NCBI GenBank assembly: GCA_947568835.1
Contig: OX387603.1
Span: forward strand, 6,856,701 to 6,920,700
DNA length: 64,000 nucleotides
Source of the DNA: Protonemura montana
Lineage: Eukaryota; Arthropoda; Insecta; Plecoptera; Nemouridae
Direction of reading: 5' to 3'
The notes below the pieces were generated by a model, which saw nothing but the letters and a program-made list of their open reading frames with translations, did no database searches and was not told the DNA's origin. Position numbers and translations under genes: made by a program. Positions 45,052-57,715 of this stretch are shown piece after piece; position 1 is the stretch's first letter, and each line of letters begins with the position of its first letter.

Positions 45052-48000
45052 ATGTCGAACAACAGTAAAAAAAATCCTTTCATCCCTGCTGGTGGTGGAG
45101 CATGGAAAAAGTTAGATCGCCCTGCACAACCTCCTCGACGACTCTCTGCTACTGACTCTGATAAGAAGCTGGTTTTGAGACAGCTTACAGAGTTTTTTGG
45201 AAGTGTAATAGATCAAAACGTTATTGAAACGGTTGCATCCAGCTGTGGCTGGAATGGTAGGTCCATGTTCTATTTTTGCTCTTTTTGCCAAGCATTCAAT
45301 GAAAGAAATTTTACTCGATGTTTTTGTTTACAGTTCAACTTTCAATTGATGCTTTGATTGAAGTTTCGTCAAATGTAAATACTTTTTCAACAAGAAAAGT
45401 TGAAACTTCAAATATTGTTTCTCAGACAAGAGAGATGAAACCGCGACAGTCGCCATCTACTGTCCCTTCTCTGCAAGCGATTAAGGTAGCGTACGAGGGC
45501 TACGATGATAGTTCCGACGATGCTGATGTAATCATTGAAGATGAAGAGGAAGTACAAATAGTCCAGAATGTCTTGCCTCGCCTTGGCTTGCCGTCTAGCA
45601 ATCTGCCGCGAACCCAACCTCTAGGGAAACCAGTCCCTAAGGAAACAAAACATGGACCTTTTAAAGGTGCACAAAGCCTCGAAATTGATGTTGTCACCGA
45701 ATCAATAAATAGAGGCATTAAGATCATGGTTCTAATGAGAGGCGTTCCTGGGAGCGGGAAATCATTCTTGGCAAAGAAACTCATCACAGATTCTCTTCTG
45801 GATGCCAAGCCTGAGCAATTCATCTTTTCCACGGATGAATTCTTCTGCCAGTCTGGCCAGTATGTGTTTGCCCCACAAAAGCTTCCGGAGGCTCACGAAT
45901 GGAACCGCAGGCGCGTGGTTGCTGCTCTCCAGAGAGGCACGAGTCCCCTCATAGTCGACAACACCAACACTGAGGTGTGGGAGATGAAGCCCTACGTTTT
46001 CCCAGCCGTTCATTACGGCTATGCCATCGAGATCCTGGAACCCACCACTCCATGGTGTCGCAAAGAGTCGGAACTCTGCCGGAGAAACACCCATGGGGTG
46101 CCCAGACAGAACATACGCAACATGTTAGAACGGTGAGTGGGTAGGTCATCCTTAGTTGTATTCCATGATGATGGACACACCATTTTCTTTTTTACATAAA
46201 GAAAAGGACATAATCTATTGCCATATCTTATCAGGCCTAGTAAGAATTTTCAAGGGGCTTTTTAATCTAAACACATTATCATATAGTTGTTGTGTGCACT
46301 GTACAGTTACCCAATTATTCGTGGCAATAGTTTCTTTACCTACCGAGGTTTTACTAACTAGATTTACTATTTAGTGTACCACTAATATAAACTGTAGTAT
46401 ATTGCCAAATAAAGTTGGCTGCTTCTTTGTTGGCAGCTGCAGTTAAAACAAATACATTCTTTTCAATTCATTTATGTTTCCATTTTTTCTTAGTTTGCAA
46501 ATTTTCAAACAAGAAAATTAATATTTTGGGGACATCCTGTAGAAAAAAATACTTTCCTATATTTTTTAAACCACGACACAGAACAGTGGCATTTTTGTTG
46601 CTTGTAGCCTGTGCAATATAGGGAGTGTAGAGTTAGATTTCTACAAGGCCCATCCAGACTGTAAAAAATTGGGGTTTATACATATATTATATGGTGACTC
46701 AATGACTATGACTGTTGATCAACATTTTTCTACTCTATGTTTTAAAGGCATTATTTGTCATTAGTTACTTTTGGTGCTCATGTAAATGGTTTGCTCAAAC
46801 ACCAAAGATCTGATCTCAGAGGGCATCATAACTATGTAAAGAAAAATAAAGCGCTTAATACAAAGTTTGGGTTGTGCGTATGACTCGCCTTTGCAGGTAT
46901 GAGAAGACGAACGTGGCCGACATGATGTCGAGATTCGAGTGCTCGTACGCGTACGGCAACATTCCGCCGCAGCCGTGCAGCAACAAGCCCAAGATGAAGA
47001 GCGCTCGGAAAGCGCAACGCGAAATCGGAAAGCGCCGCAAGTCTACCAGCGAGCCACGCGAAAACTCAAGGTCACCGCGGGTGGCCGTCGGGAAAAACAC
47101 GAAGAATGGAGAGCTGCAGGTGAATTTGCTTTTTGGTTTTTTAGTAGATAGATCTTATGTTGCATGAATTATCATAAGGATTTCAACATTTATGCTTTTG
47201 GATTGGGAAAGTGGTTCAGTTCCATGTGTTTACATTATTTAGTAGGTTAGCTATACCATAAAAATGGAGAAATGCCTACTCAAAAGAAATCACTCCTAGT
47301 CACTTGGAAATGTGTCGCAGTAGTGTGTTGCATCACAGCTGTAAGAAAGAGAGAAAAAAAGGAACCAAAAACTGTTTAGATGATCAGCAGTGCGAGACAA
47401 GACAAAATTGCAAATATAGCCATTCGTCGGAAGTTCAAACTATTTTAGCTTGTGTAGGTGAGAGGAATGTTGATGCTGTAAAACCTTGTGGTTAAACTAA
47501 AACTTAACCATTTCCTAGGTGGGATATTTGGAATATTTGCTATATCTGTGGTAATAATTGATGGCACTGTCAAATTCACTTACATTTTTGTATTTTTTGG
47601 CTGCAATTAATTCAAAGTATAAATAAATATAAACATTTCAAACATTTTTTATCGTGCAAGTGTGTGTAATTGATTCTCTGTTCCTATCTTTATAGCCATA
47701 TTATATTAGGAACTGTTATACTCATAAACGAGAATGTTTTCATCTGCCAGATAATCATTTTTTTGTGCTTTCCATCTCTTTATCAGGTGAACAATCGGCC
47801 TCAACCACAACGCGTCGCAAAGCAAGTCAGTTCCAACGTCGTGAATGTCACAGCTCGTGATCTGCTGCTTGCAACCTGCTACACAGCTCTGGAGAAAGAC
47901 ATCGAGGTCAGGTCCACACTGTGGCTATTTCTTTAACAATACATCTATCTAATGGTAACAGACACCAGTCCTCCACTGGCCAGCCCAATATCCCCAGACT

Positions 48001-51000
48001 TGTCCACACTTTGTTGAACTTAACTGATTTTTCAAAATTAATTTATAAATAAAACCAAAATACTATATAAAAAAAGCAATTTTTGACTTGCTATATGACA
48101 CCTTCTAGCCTGGAATTTTACTCCACTATAACATAATTTGCTCACACTTTGTTTTTCCAAGAAATTTCCAGTGTGATAAATTCAAAGCATGCCTGGGTAT
48201 CTAAGTTAATTGTACCTAAGAATCCCTTATTTTTCTTTGCAGACAAAGGCATCGCAGAAAGAGGTCACCAAGCCATTAGAATCAGGTTCAGATTGCTCTG
48301 CAGGCAACCTCATAGATATCGAGCCAGTAAATGTGACGAATGTAAATGCTGGATGTGACCTCGAGGAACCAGCAACTCTAGCTGTTGGCCACGACGACGT
48401 ACGTACAAAGATGAAGCTCGAGCTCAAGGGTAGCCTACGTTTGCAGGGACCGAGGGGAGAAATGGGAGATGTGGTGCATGAAATTTTCAAGGAAGACGTG
48501 TTGGTGCGACTGGGACAGCGAGATGCGCAGAGGGCTGGGCTTTCCGCGGAGGAAAGGCTTGTAGTAATGGACCGGGAGGTAGATCAATTGGTGGACGAGA
48601 TGTGGGAACACTTTATCCAGCTAAATGGTACGGGAAGTGATGGAGACGATTCAGCTGAAGTTGAGATGAAATCGGGGAAAGATGGTGCGGTTGCGATAGA
48701 TCAACAAGATTATGGAATCCTGGCTGCTACAGTTAATGCGACTGATATAAAGACTGAGTCAGAGAAACTAGGAGTTTGTGCTCTTGCTAGAGATGATCAA
48801 GATTGCAAAATTCTGTCTGCTAAAGAAGGCGAAGTGGTTGAAATCAAGACCGAGTCTAGGAATGATAGCTTGCTTGCCGAAAGCCGAGATGATAACAAAA
48901 CTTTGGCTTCTAATAAAGATTTGGCAGTTTCTAAAGAAGTTGCTGCTGATCTCATTGAGAACTTAATCAATTCTGTTGATAGTGTCCTGACCTTAGCTGA
49001 GGAGAGAGGAAATTCTTCAGCCCCCAAGAATGTCACTAAAGTTCCCAAGCCAAATGATGTGATCGAAAAATCAGTAAATGTCCCAATCAGTAAATCAGTA
49101 AGCATTTCCAGTATTAAGGAGGATGACAGCTTGTCAGCTGAGTATTCACTAGTTGCCCCTTTACTGTCTGGTCTCGATTCCCCCCCAATAGGGAATGTTA
49201 AGACTGAGACCGAAAATAATGTGGGTGGCGAAAAGCAAAGTGACCGGCAGCCCTCGGAATGCCCACCCCCTACTACGGCTGAAGGAAGCACCAATCAAAA
49301 TGCGTCGATCACAACAAGCAGCATTTTCACAGACGTCTCGGTTACGAAAGTGATGGCGAAAGAACCAGAGAAGCCAGCTCCGAAGCAGTCTGGCTTGTTT
49401 TCTTGGCTCTTTCCGAGGAAACCAGCTGCTGCACCTGTTAACTCGGTTCCAGCAAAAGTTGACATCGTCTTTGGGTTCAGTGACCCTTCATACACGGTTT
49501 TTGATCAGGGAGTCAATTGCAACCCTGGCAAGCAGCTACACAGCGTTGATCGAAATGTCTCTCCGGTAGAACGAGACTCAGAATTGTTTACCACTGAATC
49601 CATTCCTTCTAGAAGCCAATTGCTGAGAGCTCTTGAAAATTGTTCCGAGTTGTCCAACCAGGAAGCAATTCAGCACGCCGAGGATGAAGAACTCTCGCTC
49701 TTAATAGATGCCGCAGACTTGTCAAATGAAGCCGAAACGTGTGTTGTCATACCAGCAATCGATTGTCAAACACCGAGTGTGGAGGGGATCCTGGAGACTC
49801 GAGAGATTGCCTCAGATGCTCTTGCAGGCTTTGAAGAGGAAGAGAGAGCTATTGACATCCTTTTATCAAAATTATCAACTGACAAACTAAACAAGATTAA
49901 CCCTTGTTTAGAAATCCTTCCACCCACATTGATGCAAGGAACAGAAGAAACATTTGATGAACTCAGCCTTGTCAACCAATTTGAAATTGTTCCATCCGAC
50001 TCCTTACTGGGAACGAATGAGAAATCTGAAGATCTCAACCAAGTTAATCAATCTTTTGAAACCCTTCCACCCAACTCGGCGGAAAATAAATCTTACCCTC
50101 TTGAAGAAATCAACGCGATCCCTGACTTGTCAGGCTTCACTAACCCATGGGCCGAAGTCGAGTCGAAAGCTATTGTCGACGTATCACCACCACTGCCATT
50201 AGATTTGAAGCCACGCGAACCGAAAGCCACACGAAACAGTGCCACCAACACAACCCACGCAGACTTCAGCGCCGCGGAAGGCAGTGCCGCATTTTCGTCA
50301 GAGTCGACGGTGGTGTCGGCTCGAGGTCGCAGCATTAACGACGACAGCCCGGCGACGTCTGGCGTCGATGAGGAGCGAACGCGGCCTGCGTTCTTCTCGC
50401 TGGACAAGGGCTGCATGACAAGCCCGGTGGAGAGCGAACCTCGGCAGCATGACTTTGACCTCCTCGTCAACATGTTCCCACGCATCGGTGCCGACGACTT
50501 GCGTGAGGTGATTACTGAGTTACATTTTTTTTCACCTAATTTTAACATTAGTATTCAAAAGCAGCTTTTTACTGGAATGGTAATTTCACTCTGGATTCTT
50601 CTTGCTGGGGATGTTCCCAGAAGTTCAGACAGGTTCCCTGGCATTAACGTCAGTTCATTGATGTTAGAAACCAGGGCCCAATGGGCAAAAAAACTACGGG
50701 TGAGCAAACTTTTAGAAAGTCATTAAATTTATTTGTTAATGTTTACATTTTAAATTTTGCATATCGGTGTCTTAAATGTTCAAATTTCTCTTTAAATACA
50801 CAATTTTTATTTTTGAAAATTTCTTGAAATTTACTAAATTTTGCCATACAATTTGCTCCATCCAAATAAAAATATATACAAATTATCGAATAGGGAATAG
50901 AGAAATAGGGAACGCAACCTACCCGGGTTAAAATAGCTGATTGCGGTAGATTGCCAAGATAGATACAATGTTTCGGCTATCTTGTCTTATCCACATAGTG

Positions 51001-54000
51001 TAGAAGAATTCAACTTTAGCTTAAAAATAGCAACGAAAGCATGTAAAAACCCAAATTATTCAAAACATTTAACTTTCATTAATTGAATGGAATATGAAAA
51101 TGGCCAACCATCCCCTTCTTGACTTGTTCCACCTGGCCATATCATTTCTCTGGCCAATTTTTAAGAAGACAGTTGATTCCACAAACAAATTGTTGGGAAA
51201 AAATCCAGACAGAAAATACCATGAGATATGGGATTATTAATAGTGTTGTCTCCCTGTGCAGGTGTTTGACAAGTGCCGGCACGAGATCAACTGGACTGTG
51301 GAGCTGCTGCTGGAGTCGGGCTATGACTTTGAGCCACGGGACGAAGTAGACACTGGGTTCGACGTCGCACAAGGCCTCGAGACCACGCAGCATCTCCTTG
51401 AGGAACTCAACACAAGGGACCAAAGCATGATCCCGGATTCCATCAAGCAGGTAGTTTGCATTACTTTATTGGTAGAGCCACGATTATATGGTGATGCGCG
51501 AAATCGCGAATTGTTCTTATCTCTTGTTATTCTTACAAATGAGTGCCATTCATTGAATTCCCAACTCAAATATGTAAGAAGCTCATCACGACAAAACGCG
51601 AAATTCACGAAAAATCATCCATAACAACGAAATCAACTATTTTCCGCGAAATCATCGCGAAATGAGTCTTTTCCCATCCAATTATCTTAAATTTCAGTAA
51701 TCGGTTTTTTTTTTCATTTTTATCAAACCATATTTCACGGAAAATAAATAAACAAATAAAATAACCGGTTTGTTTTTATGCTAAATTAAGAGATAATGAA
51801 GCTATTTCACTGAAATATGTGTATTTTGCGAAATAGCCACTTATTTCCATGCAAAATATTTAAAATGTTTATTTTATCTCTCTAAACACACATTTCCATG
51901 AATTTGTCATATTCAGGTCTGTTTCTCATCAAATGCTGTTAACATTCCTAAGCTTAGGGGGTAGAAGTAGTGGGGCAAAATGTTTGCAGTAGGAAACCAT
52001 TGCCATTGGTTGGCTGAATCTTCCCCTCCTTGCCATGTGAGCACCAGCACCACATGCATTCAGTCTATATAGAGATTAGCTGGGATTTCAAATTTCAATG
52101 GGGTGTAACAAATCTTTGACTTTTGAGGATCAAACAAAGCAACTCTTTGTGAGTGATGGATATATTTTGATGTGTGGAATCTGGAACACCAGACTTGTCT
52201 GGGAGAAAAAAGACAATCTTGCAAAGTATGTTGTTAGTACCAGGCAGTGGGTCTAATTCAAATTCTAATGGATATAAAAATCTCAAACTTCTCATTTGCA
52301 GTTCTGACTTAGCAAACTATTTGGGCCCCAGTGAACAGTGTTGATGCAGAGAGGTTTTTTAGGGAAGCTACCATTGAAACTTGTTCAATGTTCAGTTTAA
52401 CAAGTGGTAGGTGTCGCTCTTACTGCCATACAATGTATTTCATGGTGGCATTTATGTAAAATATTGATTTGTGTTATTAATTTTGTTCCAAGTCCCTAAC
52501 AGATACCGATGTTGAGGACCTACACTAAATATTTGCTTTATTGTAATTATTATTGATCACTTCTTTATTAAAGATCCCAGTGCTTACCCTAAATCTTCAT
52601 TCCTTTCGAATGTAGATCGCAAAACCCCTTTTTTCTATTTAGCTATAAACGCTAAAATTAAAATAATTAGCACTAAAATTTCGATAAAACTAATGCTAAA
52701 AACACGTTTTTTCTTTTTTTCGTCACCTATGTCTGAAATCTGTTATAGACATGAAATTCTGTACTTATTCCATAACACCGCCATAACACCGAAATCCAAA
52801 AAGCTTACCACGAAATTATCGAAATCATAACACCGTAAAATCTTGGCTCTATTTATTGGTTATGAATTGCTGAATTCCAATTTTCAACTCTTGTTTTTAA
52901 TTTTAAGCAGTTAAGTGTACTTCAGGGTTGTGGGGAGTCCACCTCACATTCAAATCTTCTAAATGAACTCTAAAGCGGCTGTCTAAAGCGAGAGAGATTT
53001 GCTACAATCCTTGGTTATTTTGTTATCCATGTACCCAAACCCTTGGCTTCCCAACAAGTTTTTCTTCCCAGACTATTTTCTCTTCATATGGTTGTAATTG
53101 TGTCTACCCAACCCCACCATTTTTTTGAAATTAGTTACTATCACCATTTGCCCCTATCAGAGGCCACTGATAACTGCCAAACCATCCTTATCAATAGTAA
53201 ATACACATTATCTTTAGGTATTTTTTATCACCTTTTAATGAGACTTACTATCATACCATTGTAGATCAGTTTAACTGTCTGACAAGTCACTGTCAAGTCT
53301 GACATAAACTTCTGTATTAGTTTATTTATTTAACCACAAAAGATATGTTTAAGTGGTGGTTTTCTGAAATATATATTTAAATTGTTTACTGATAGCTTAG
53401 AATATGATCTTCTGGTGGCTGTGCACTTTTACCGATTACTTGCTAGTACTTAGTATAAAAAGCATAGCTTTTTAAAAATTCCATCGCATTGTTACTTTCT
53501 GCATCGTTACTGGTAGGAATGAATGAAACTCCTTTCTAAAACTCTTTTCTGTTGTACCGAATTCTTAACAGAGGTGAGCAGGAGGCATGAGAATTAATAG
53601 GTGAGGAATTGGGGACAAGTGATAAATAACCTGATTATTACTGATTAGCTGTTTGGGAATCCCCAAATAAGTCCTTAAGCTGGGTTTCATTCTTCACTTC
53701 TCTTAATAATAGTTTTGCAGTCTTTGTTAGCTGCACACTAACTTGCTGAAGAAACCACAACACGCTCAAACATCTTTGCTGCAATGACAATCCATTACTG
53801 TAATTGTTTATAAGAGAACCACCAACACGTAGAGATACTTGTCCTGTCATGACGGAGACTTGGGAAAAGTTTTAATCTATATGACACAGTCTAGAATGTG
53901 CTTAGATCCGTCAAAAGGTTAAAATCCCACATCAATAGTCCATTAATATCAATGATTTTAATTTGTTATGTTTATGTTTTGTTGACATTTTATTAATGGT

Positions 54001-57000
54001 TTGATAATGTTGTGATAACGTTATTTAATGTTTGACCTCCCACTTACTGCATCTGCAGGAACCGTTGCCGCAGCAAGAGCCGAGCTCATTTCCATCCGAA
54101 CCGTCTACAAGTTCGCCGGCCACCAAAAAATCACTGAAGAAGCCGTCGCAGCTGACCTTGGCGCTGCAGCGACAGGTGGAGAGTGGTGTGCACATTGGGG
54201 AGAGCTTCTATTCGGAGCATACTCGAAAGCTGCGGAGACTGCGGCACGGCGAATCGGAGCCTTTGGAGGCGGAGCCGGCTGGTCCAGACTCGGACTCTGA
54301 AACAATGGAAAACGAGGACGAGGCAGTCGTGCCTCTGACGGTGGACACCGAGTTCTTGCGGCAGCTGCAGCGGCTTTTCGGTCAGCTGCCGTTCCAGTAT
54401 CCAGAGGGGGTGCCGCCCGTGGTGCAGCTACCAGTTGCGTTAGCACGGCAAATACATGGATATCTCATCGAGTCGCAGCAACAGCAGCTAGACAAGCAGG
54501 AAGAGTACTTTCAGAACATGATCAAGGGTATGTATCATTGTGAGGTGATGCCCAGGCAGTTGGGTGTAATTTCATGTTAGAATTTGCGTGAATACATCGG
54601 TCAAAAATACAGATGGATGTTGGATAACTACCAACAAATGTTATGAAACAAGCGACTCTCAAAATTTGGGGGTCTCGTGAACGAATGGCCTATCTGGAGT
54701 TAATGGTTTGTTATTCTTAGATGTAGCGGGAGTATCTTTAACTCCTTGAAATGGGAGTGGACCGAATCTTAGCATTATAGAGCTATTTTCTTTTCGGTGC
54801 CTAAATGGCATTGGTTTGGTATTAAAAAACAAGTAAACTTGAAAAACTGAATACTATTGCCACATGAATTTAGTAATTCAGAATTTTATCAAGTTTTTCT
54901 AAAAATGGTATTGCCAACTTTTAAAAGTCTAGTAAAATACTCATTTTCATAGTTTCTTCTTAATTGCAATTTTGCAATTTTTCCTGAATAGTTTTTATAA
55001 TTAGAGGTGAGCAAAATATTTTTGGTAACTAGATTCTACAAACCAAGTCTTGTAGCTGCATCTGATTCAACAAAAATTTCCCGCTTAATCTTTGCCTAAT
55101 TTCGTCTAATTTTTGACGAGTATATCCTGTACCCCAATGTCTGGTCTGCAGACGAGGAATTTGCACGGCGACTTCAGCAAGAGGAGATGCCAGCGCCAGA
55201 CCTGCGCGAGATCATGGACATGGAGCTCGCGCTGGAACTGTACCGTGCGAGTCAGCGCGAGCCGAACCCAGCGCAAGACGACCTTGCGACCCGCCTATCG
55301 CGACAGAAGCTGCTGCAGCAATTCCCCAACGTGAACCGAGACGTACTTGCCGAAGTGTTCGCCGCGCATGCGTACTCCTTCTCGGAGACGGTGGCCGTCA
55401 TTGAGGCGTCCGTCAAGGCGGACGGGGAACAGGTCAAGAACGTCTTGTCGCCAGAAGCTTTGCTGGCGTTGGAGAAGCAACTAATTAAGCAGGCACAAGA
55501 AGAGAGCAAGAAGGTTGGTGCTCTGTCTTCATTGTAGGCCTTTTTCACTGGTTGTCTATGATAGTTTCACAATTAATATACCTTATCATCTTTGATTGGA
55601 CATCTCTTGATTGGTTGTACCTTTTTGGATGAGAGTAGGGAACATAGTAAGCCAAGCAAAAACTCAATTTGACTGCCAAAAGTTTGAAATGGCAAAGTGG
55701 TTCAGAGCCATTGGAAGATGGTGATGTTTTGTATGGTTTTGCTCTGTTGAGACTTGCGCTCCTGAAAAGGGCCTAAAAAGCTTAAAATCCTTTTTGGGAC
55801 CGCAAGTTTGTCTCAACAGAGCAAAACGATACAACTCATCACCATAAAAAATCTTCCTTTTTTTTTCTCTTTTGCATTATGCACTTACGTTTTTTAGATA
55901 CACTTTATATCCTAGAAAATCTAATTGTAAGCAGAGTAATTCTTGATTGTTTCTTGCAACAAATACATTTAAAAATTATAGTACTCTGTGTGAGTAAGTG
56001 GTGCAGGACTGATGCTATTGTATTGTATCTCCTAACGACGTGCACGTTAAGTTCATGTCCTCCGATTCGCTCGTAAGCCAAGTTAGCAAAACAACGCCAC
56101 GTTCCGTCACCTCAACAAACATGCATTGCGCCCTTGCAGCAATCCGAGTCCAGCAGCGCTGCGGAGGGCGGCGAGTGGTCGGCAGTGGGTGCCCGCGTGA
56201 CCCCTGCAATGGACAGCGCACGGAACTTCCGCGAAGAAGCTCTGCGTCTGGTTCAGCTGCGGGGCGAGTGCTTCCGCAAGGCCAGCGATGCGCATCGCAA
56301 GGGGCAGACGGCTGTCGCTTCGTACTACGCACAAGTCGTGAGTTCAAGTGCTGATTGGCCTGAGAGAACTGATTTTTCTTACGATCTATCTTGTGTTATC
56401 AAGGTATTTTGAATCAATGCTGAGGGCTGTTCCAAATTGCAGGTCTGTTGAAACTGTTTTTGTTCTCTGCTTTTATAATCAGTCCAAAGTTTAAGAATTG
56501 GAACCAATATAGTGTTAAGTTTACAACAATTGGACAGAAAATGCCATATGATTTGGTGGAAATTTGATGGTAAAAATTATTTTGGAGCTTTATGTATTTT
56601 TATCTTGTGTTATCTGGAGTTTTAAGTCCAAAAAATTCTTCAATTTTTAGGACACACCCCTTAAAAACACCACCGAAAAGCTTTTTTTTTTAATCTATGT
56701 GTTTGCTTGTGATAAGATAATTATTGGAGTTGGATTTACCTTCATTAATGCTCTACAAGAATGATTATTGTCTAACAAATTATTTAGGAGCAGGAGTTGA
56801 TCAGTATTTAGTATAATAACAGCAATCAGCAACAAAAAATAACTGTTAGCCAAGTGTGCTATGCAATGCTTATTTTCAAGTAGCTAGCATTCCGTAACCA
56901 ATTCACATCAGCCGAAGTCTGTTTGTCCAACTTAAGAGTGGAGAAGCATAAGAGTTTTAAATGCCCTCGAGAACCTTTGACAAATTTCAACCCCGATATT

Positions 57001-57715
57001 CCTGCAGGGCCACCTCTACAAGGAACACATCGAGGAGGCTAACTCTCGTGCCGCTGCCGCCCTCCTAGCAGCTAACGCCGAGGATCGACAGTCAACAACA
57101 CTGGACCTGCACTTCCTCTACGTTGCCGAGGCACTGGAAGCTCTCGACATCTTTCTGGACCACCATGTAGCATCCCTAGCCACAGCAGGTAGCCAAGTTT
57201 TCGGAAATTATTCATTACCTAACTTTTAAAATATGTCGAACTGGGCTTTGAATGCACCTTTTCGCTATGTTCAAGGGCTTGAGACAAAAGACATGATTTG
57301 TAGAAAGATTTGACTGTTATTTTCAGGCTGTAGCAATTAAGACAGTCGAACATTTAAGACTGAATATATTGCAGTTTTGCACTTTAATTGCCTGCTTTAC
57401 CACCCACAGTATTTCCACTAAATAGCCATCTTTGCAGTTGCTCTTGGGGATTGATGGTGCACTTGACCAGCCATTTTAACTTGATATTTTTACAAGGGAA
57501 ACTCTTAACAAATGCACGATTTCACAGGCATCAACGACTCCCGACCGTTGTTCATCATCACAGGAGCCGGCCAACACAGTGCAGGCGGACGACCGCGAAT
57601 CAAGCCTGCCGTAGAACGACGCCTTGCGCAACGTAAGGCCAAGTTCTTTCAAGTCAACCCGGGGATGCTCAAAGTAACTGCCACCAAAAACATGCCGCTA
57701 AGCAGCAGTCTGTAA
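45052..57715 (+). CDS. N4BP2: NEDD4-binding protein 2 (CUE / polynucleotide kinase / Smr)
   Basis: N4BP2 is a large protein with ubiquitin-binding CUE, 5'-polynucleotide kinase-like and Smr nuclease-like domains. Eleven coding exons (45052-45256, 45334-46132, 46897-47119, 47787-47906, 48243-50507, 51262-51450, 54059-54527, 55152-55513, 56140-56337, 57008-57188, 57528-57715) sum to 1732 residues (human 1770). A CUE-like segment lies at about 38-90. The P-loop GVPGSGKS is at 205-212, with VDNTNTEVWEMKPYV after it. A low-complexity, acidic exon of 755 codons follows. A CUE-like segment, FPRIGADDLREVFDKC, crosses exons 5/6 (about 1195-1235), and a third possible one lies at about 1474-1512. DUF1771 (about 1573-1640) and Smr (LDLHFLYVAEAL, then ITGAGQHSAGGRPRIKPAV) end the protein. 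A hAT element sits in the intron after exon 6. Confidence 0.95.
51473..52851 (+). mobile_element. hAT-family element, copy 2, with decayed transposase C-terminus
   Basis: A 1379-base element, inverted relative to 33189-34602, has the same ends (TAGAGCCACGATTATATGG ... CTTGGCTCTA) and its own perfect 8-base duplication, TTTATTGG (51465-51472 and 52852-52859). The plus-strand reading [11 protein letters not shown] then [12 protein letters not shown] (about 52328-52400) matches the hAT-C-like remnant of copy 1, but about 45 bases in the middle are deleted. Different target duplications show independent insertions rather than segmental duplication. It lies in N4BP2 intron 6, 14 bases after the exon ends. 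Confidence 0.88.
55718..55845. repeat. Short inverted repeat (hairpin element)
   Basis: The arms at 55718-55758 and 55801-55845 share GTTTTGCTCTGTTGAGAC and ATGGTGATG, with a few mismatches and a 4-base insertion, around a 42-base loop. It sits in N4BP2 intron 8. It is probably a small MITE of a different family from the 8337/19483 elements. No target duplication was resolved. Confidence 0.6.

Noticed and set aside
48797-50548. Long antisense frames across N4BP2 exon 5 (165, 151 and 90 codons)
   Set aside because: They are shadows of a 2.3-kb coding exon with biased composition, and no independent motif is present.
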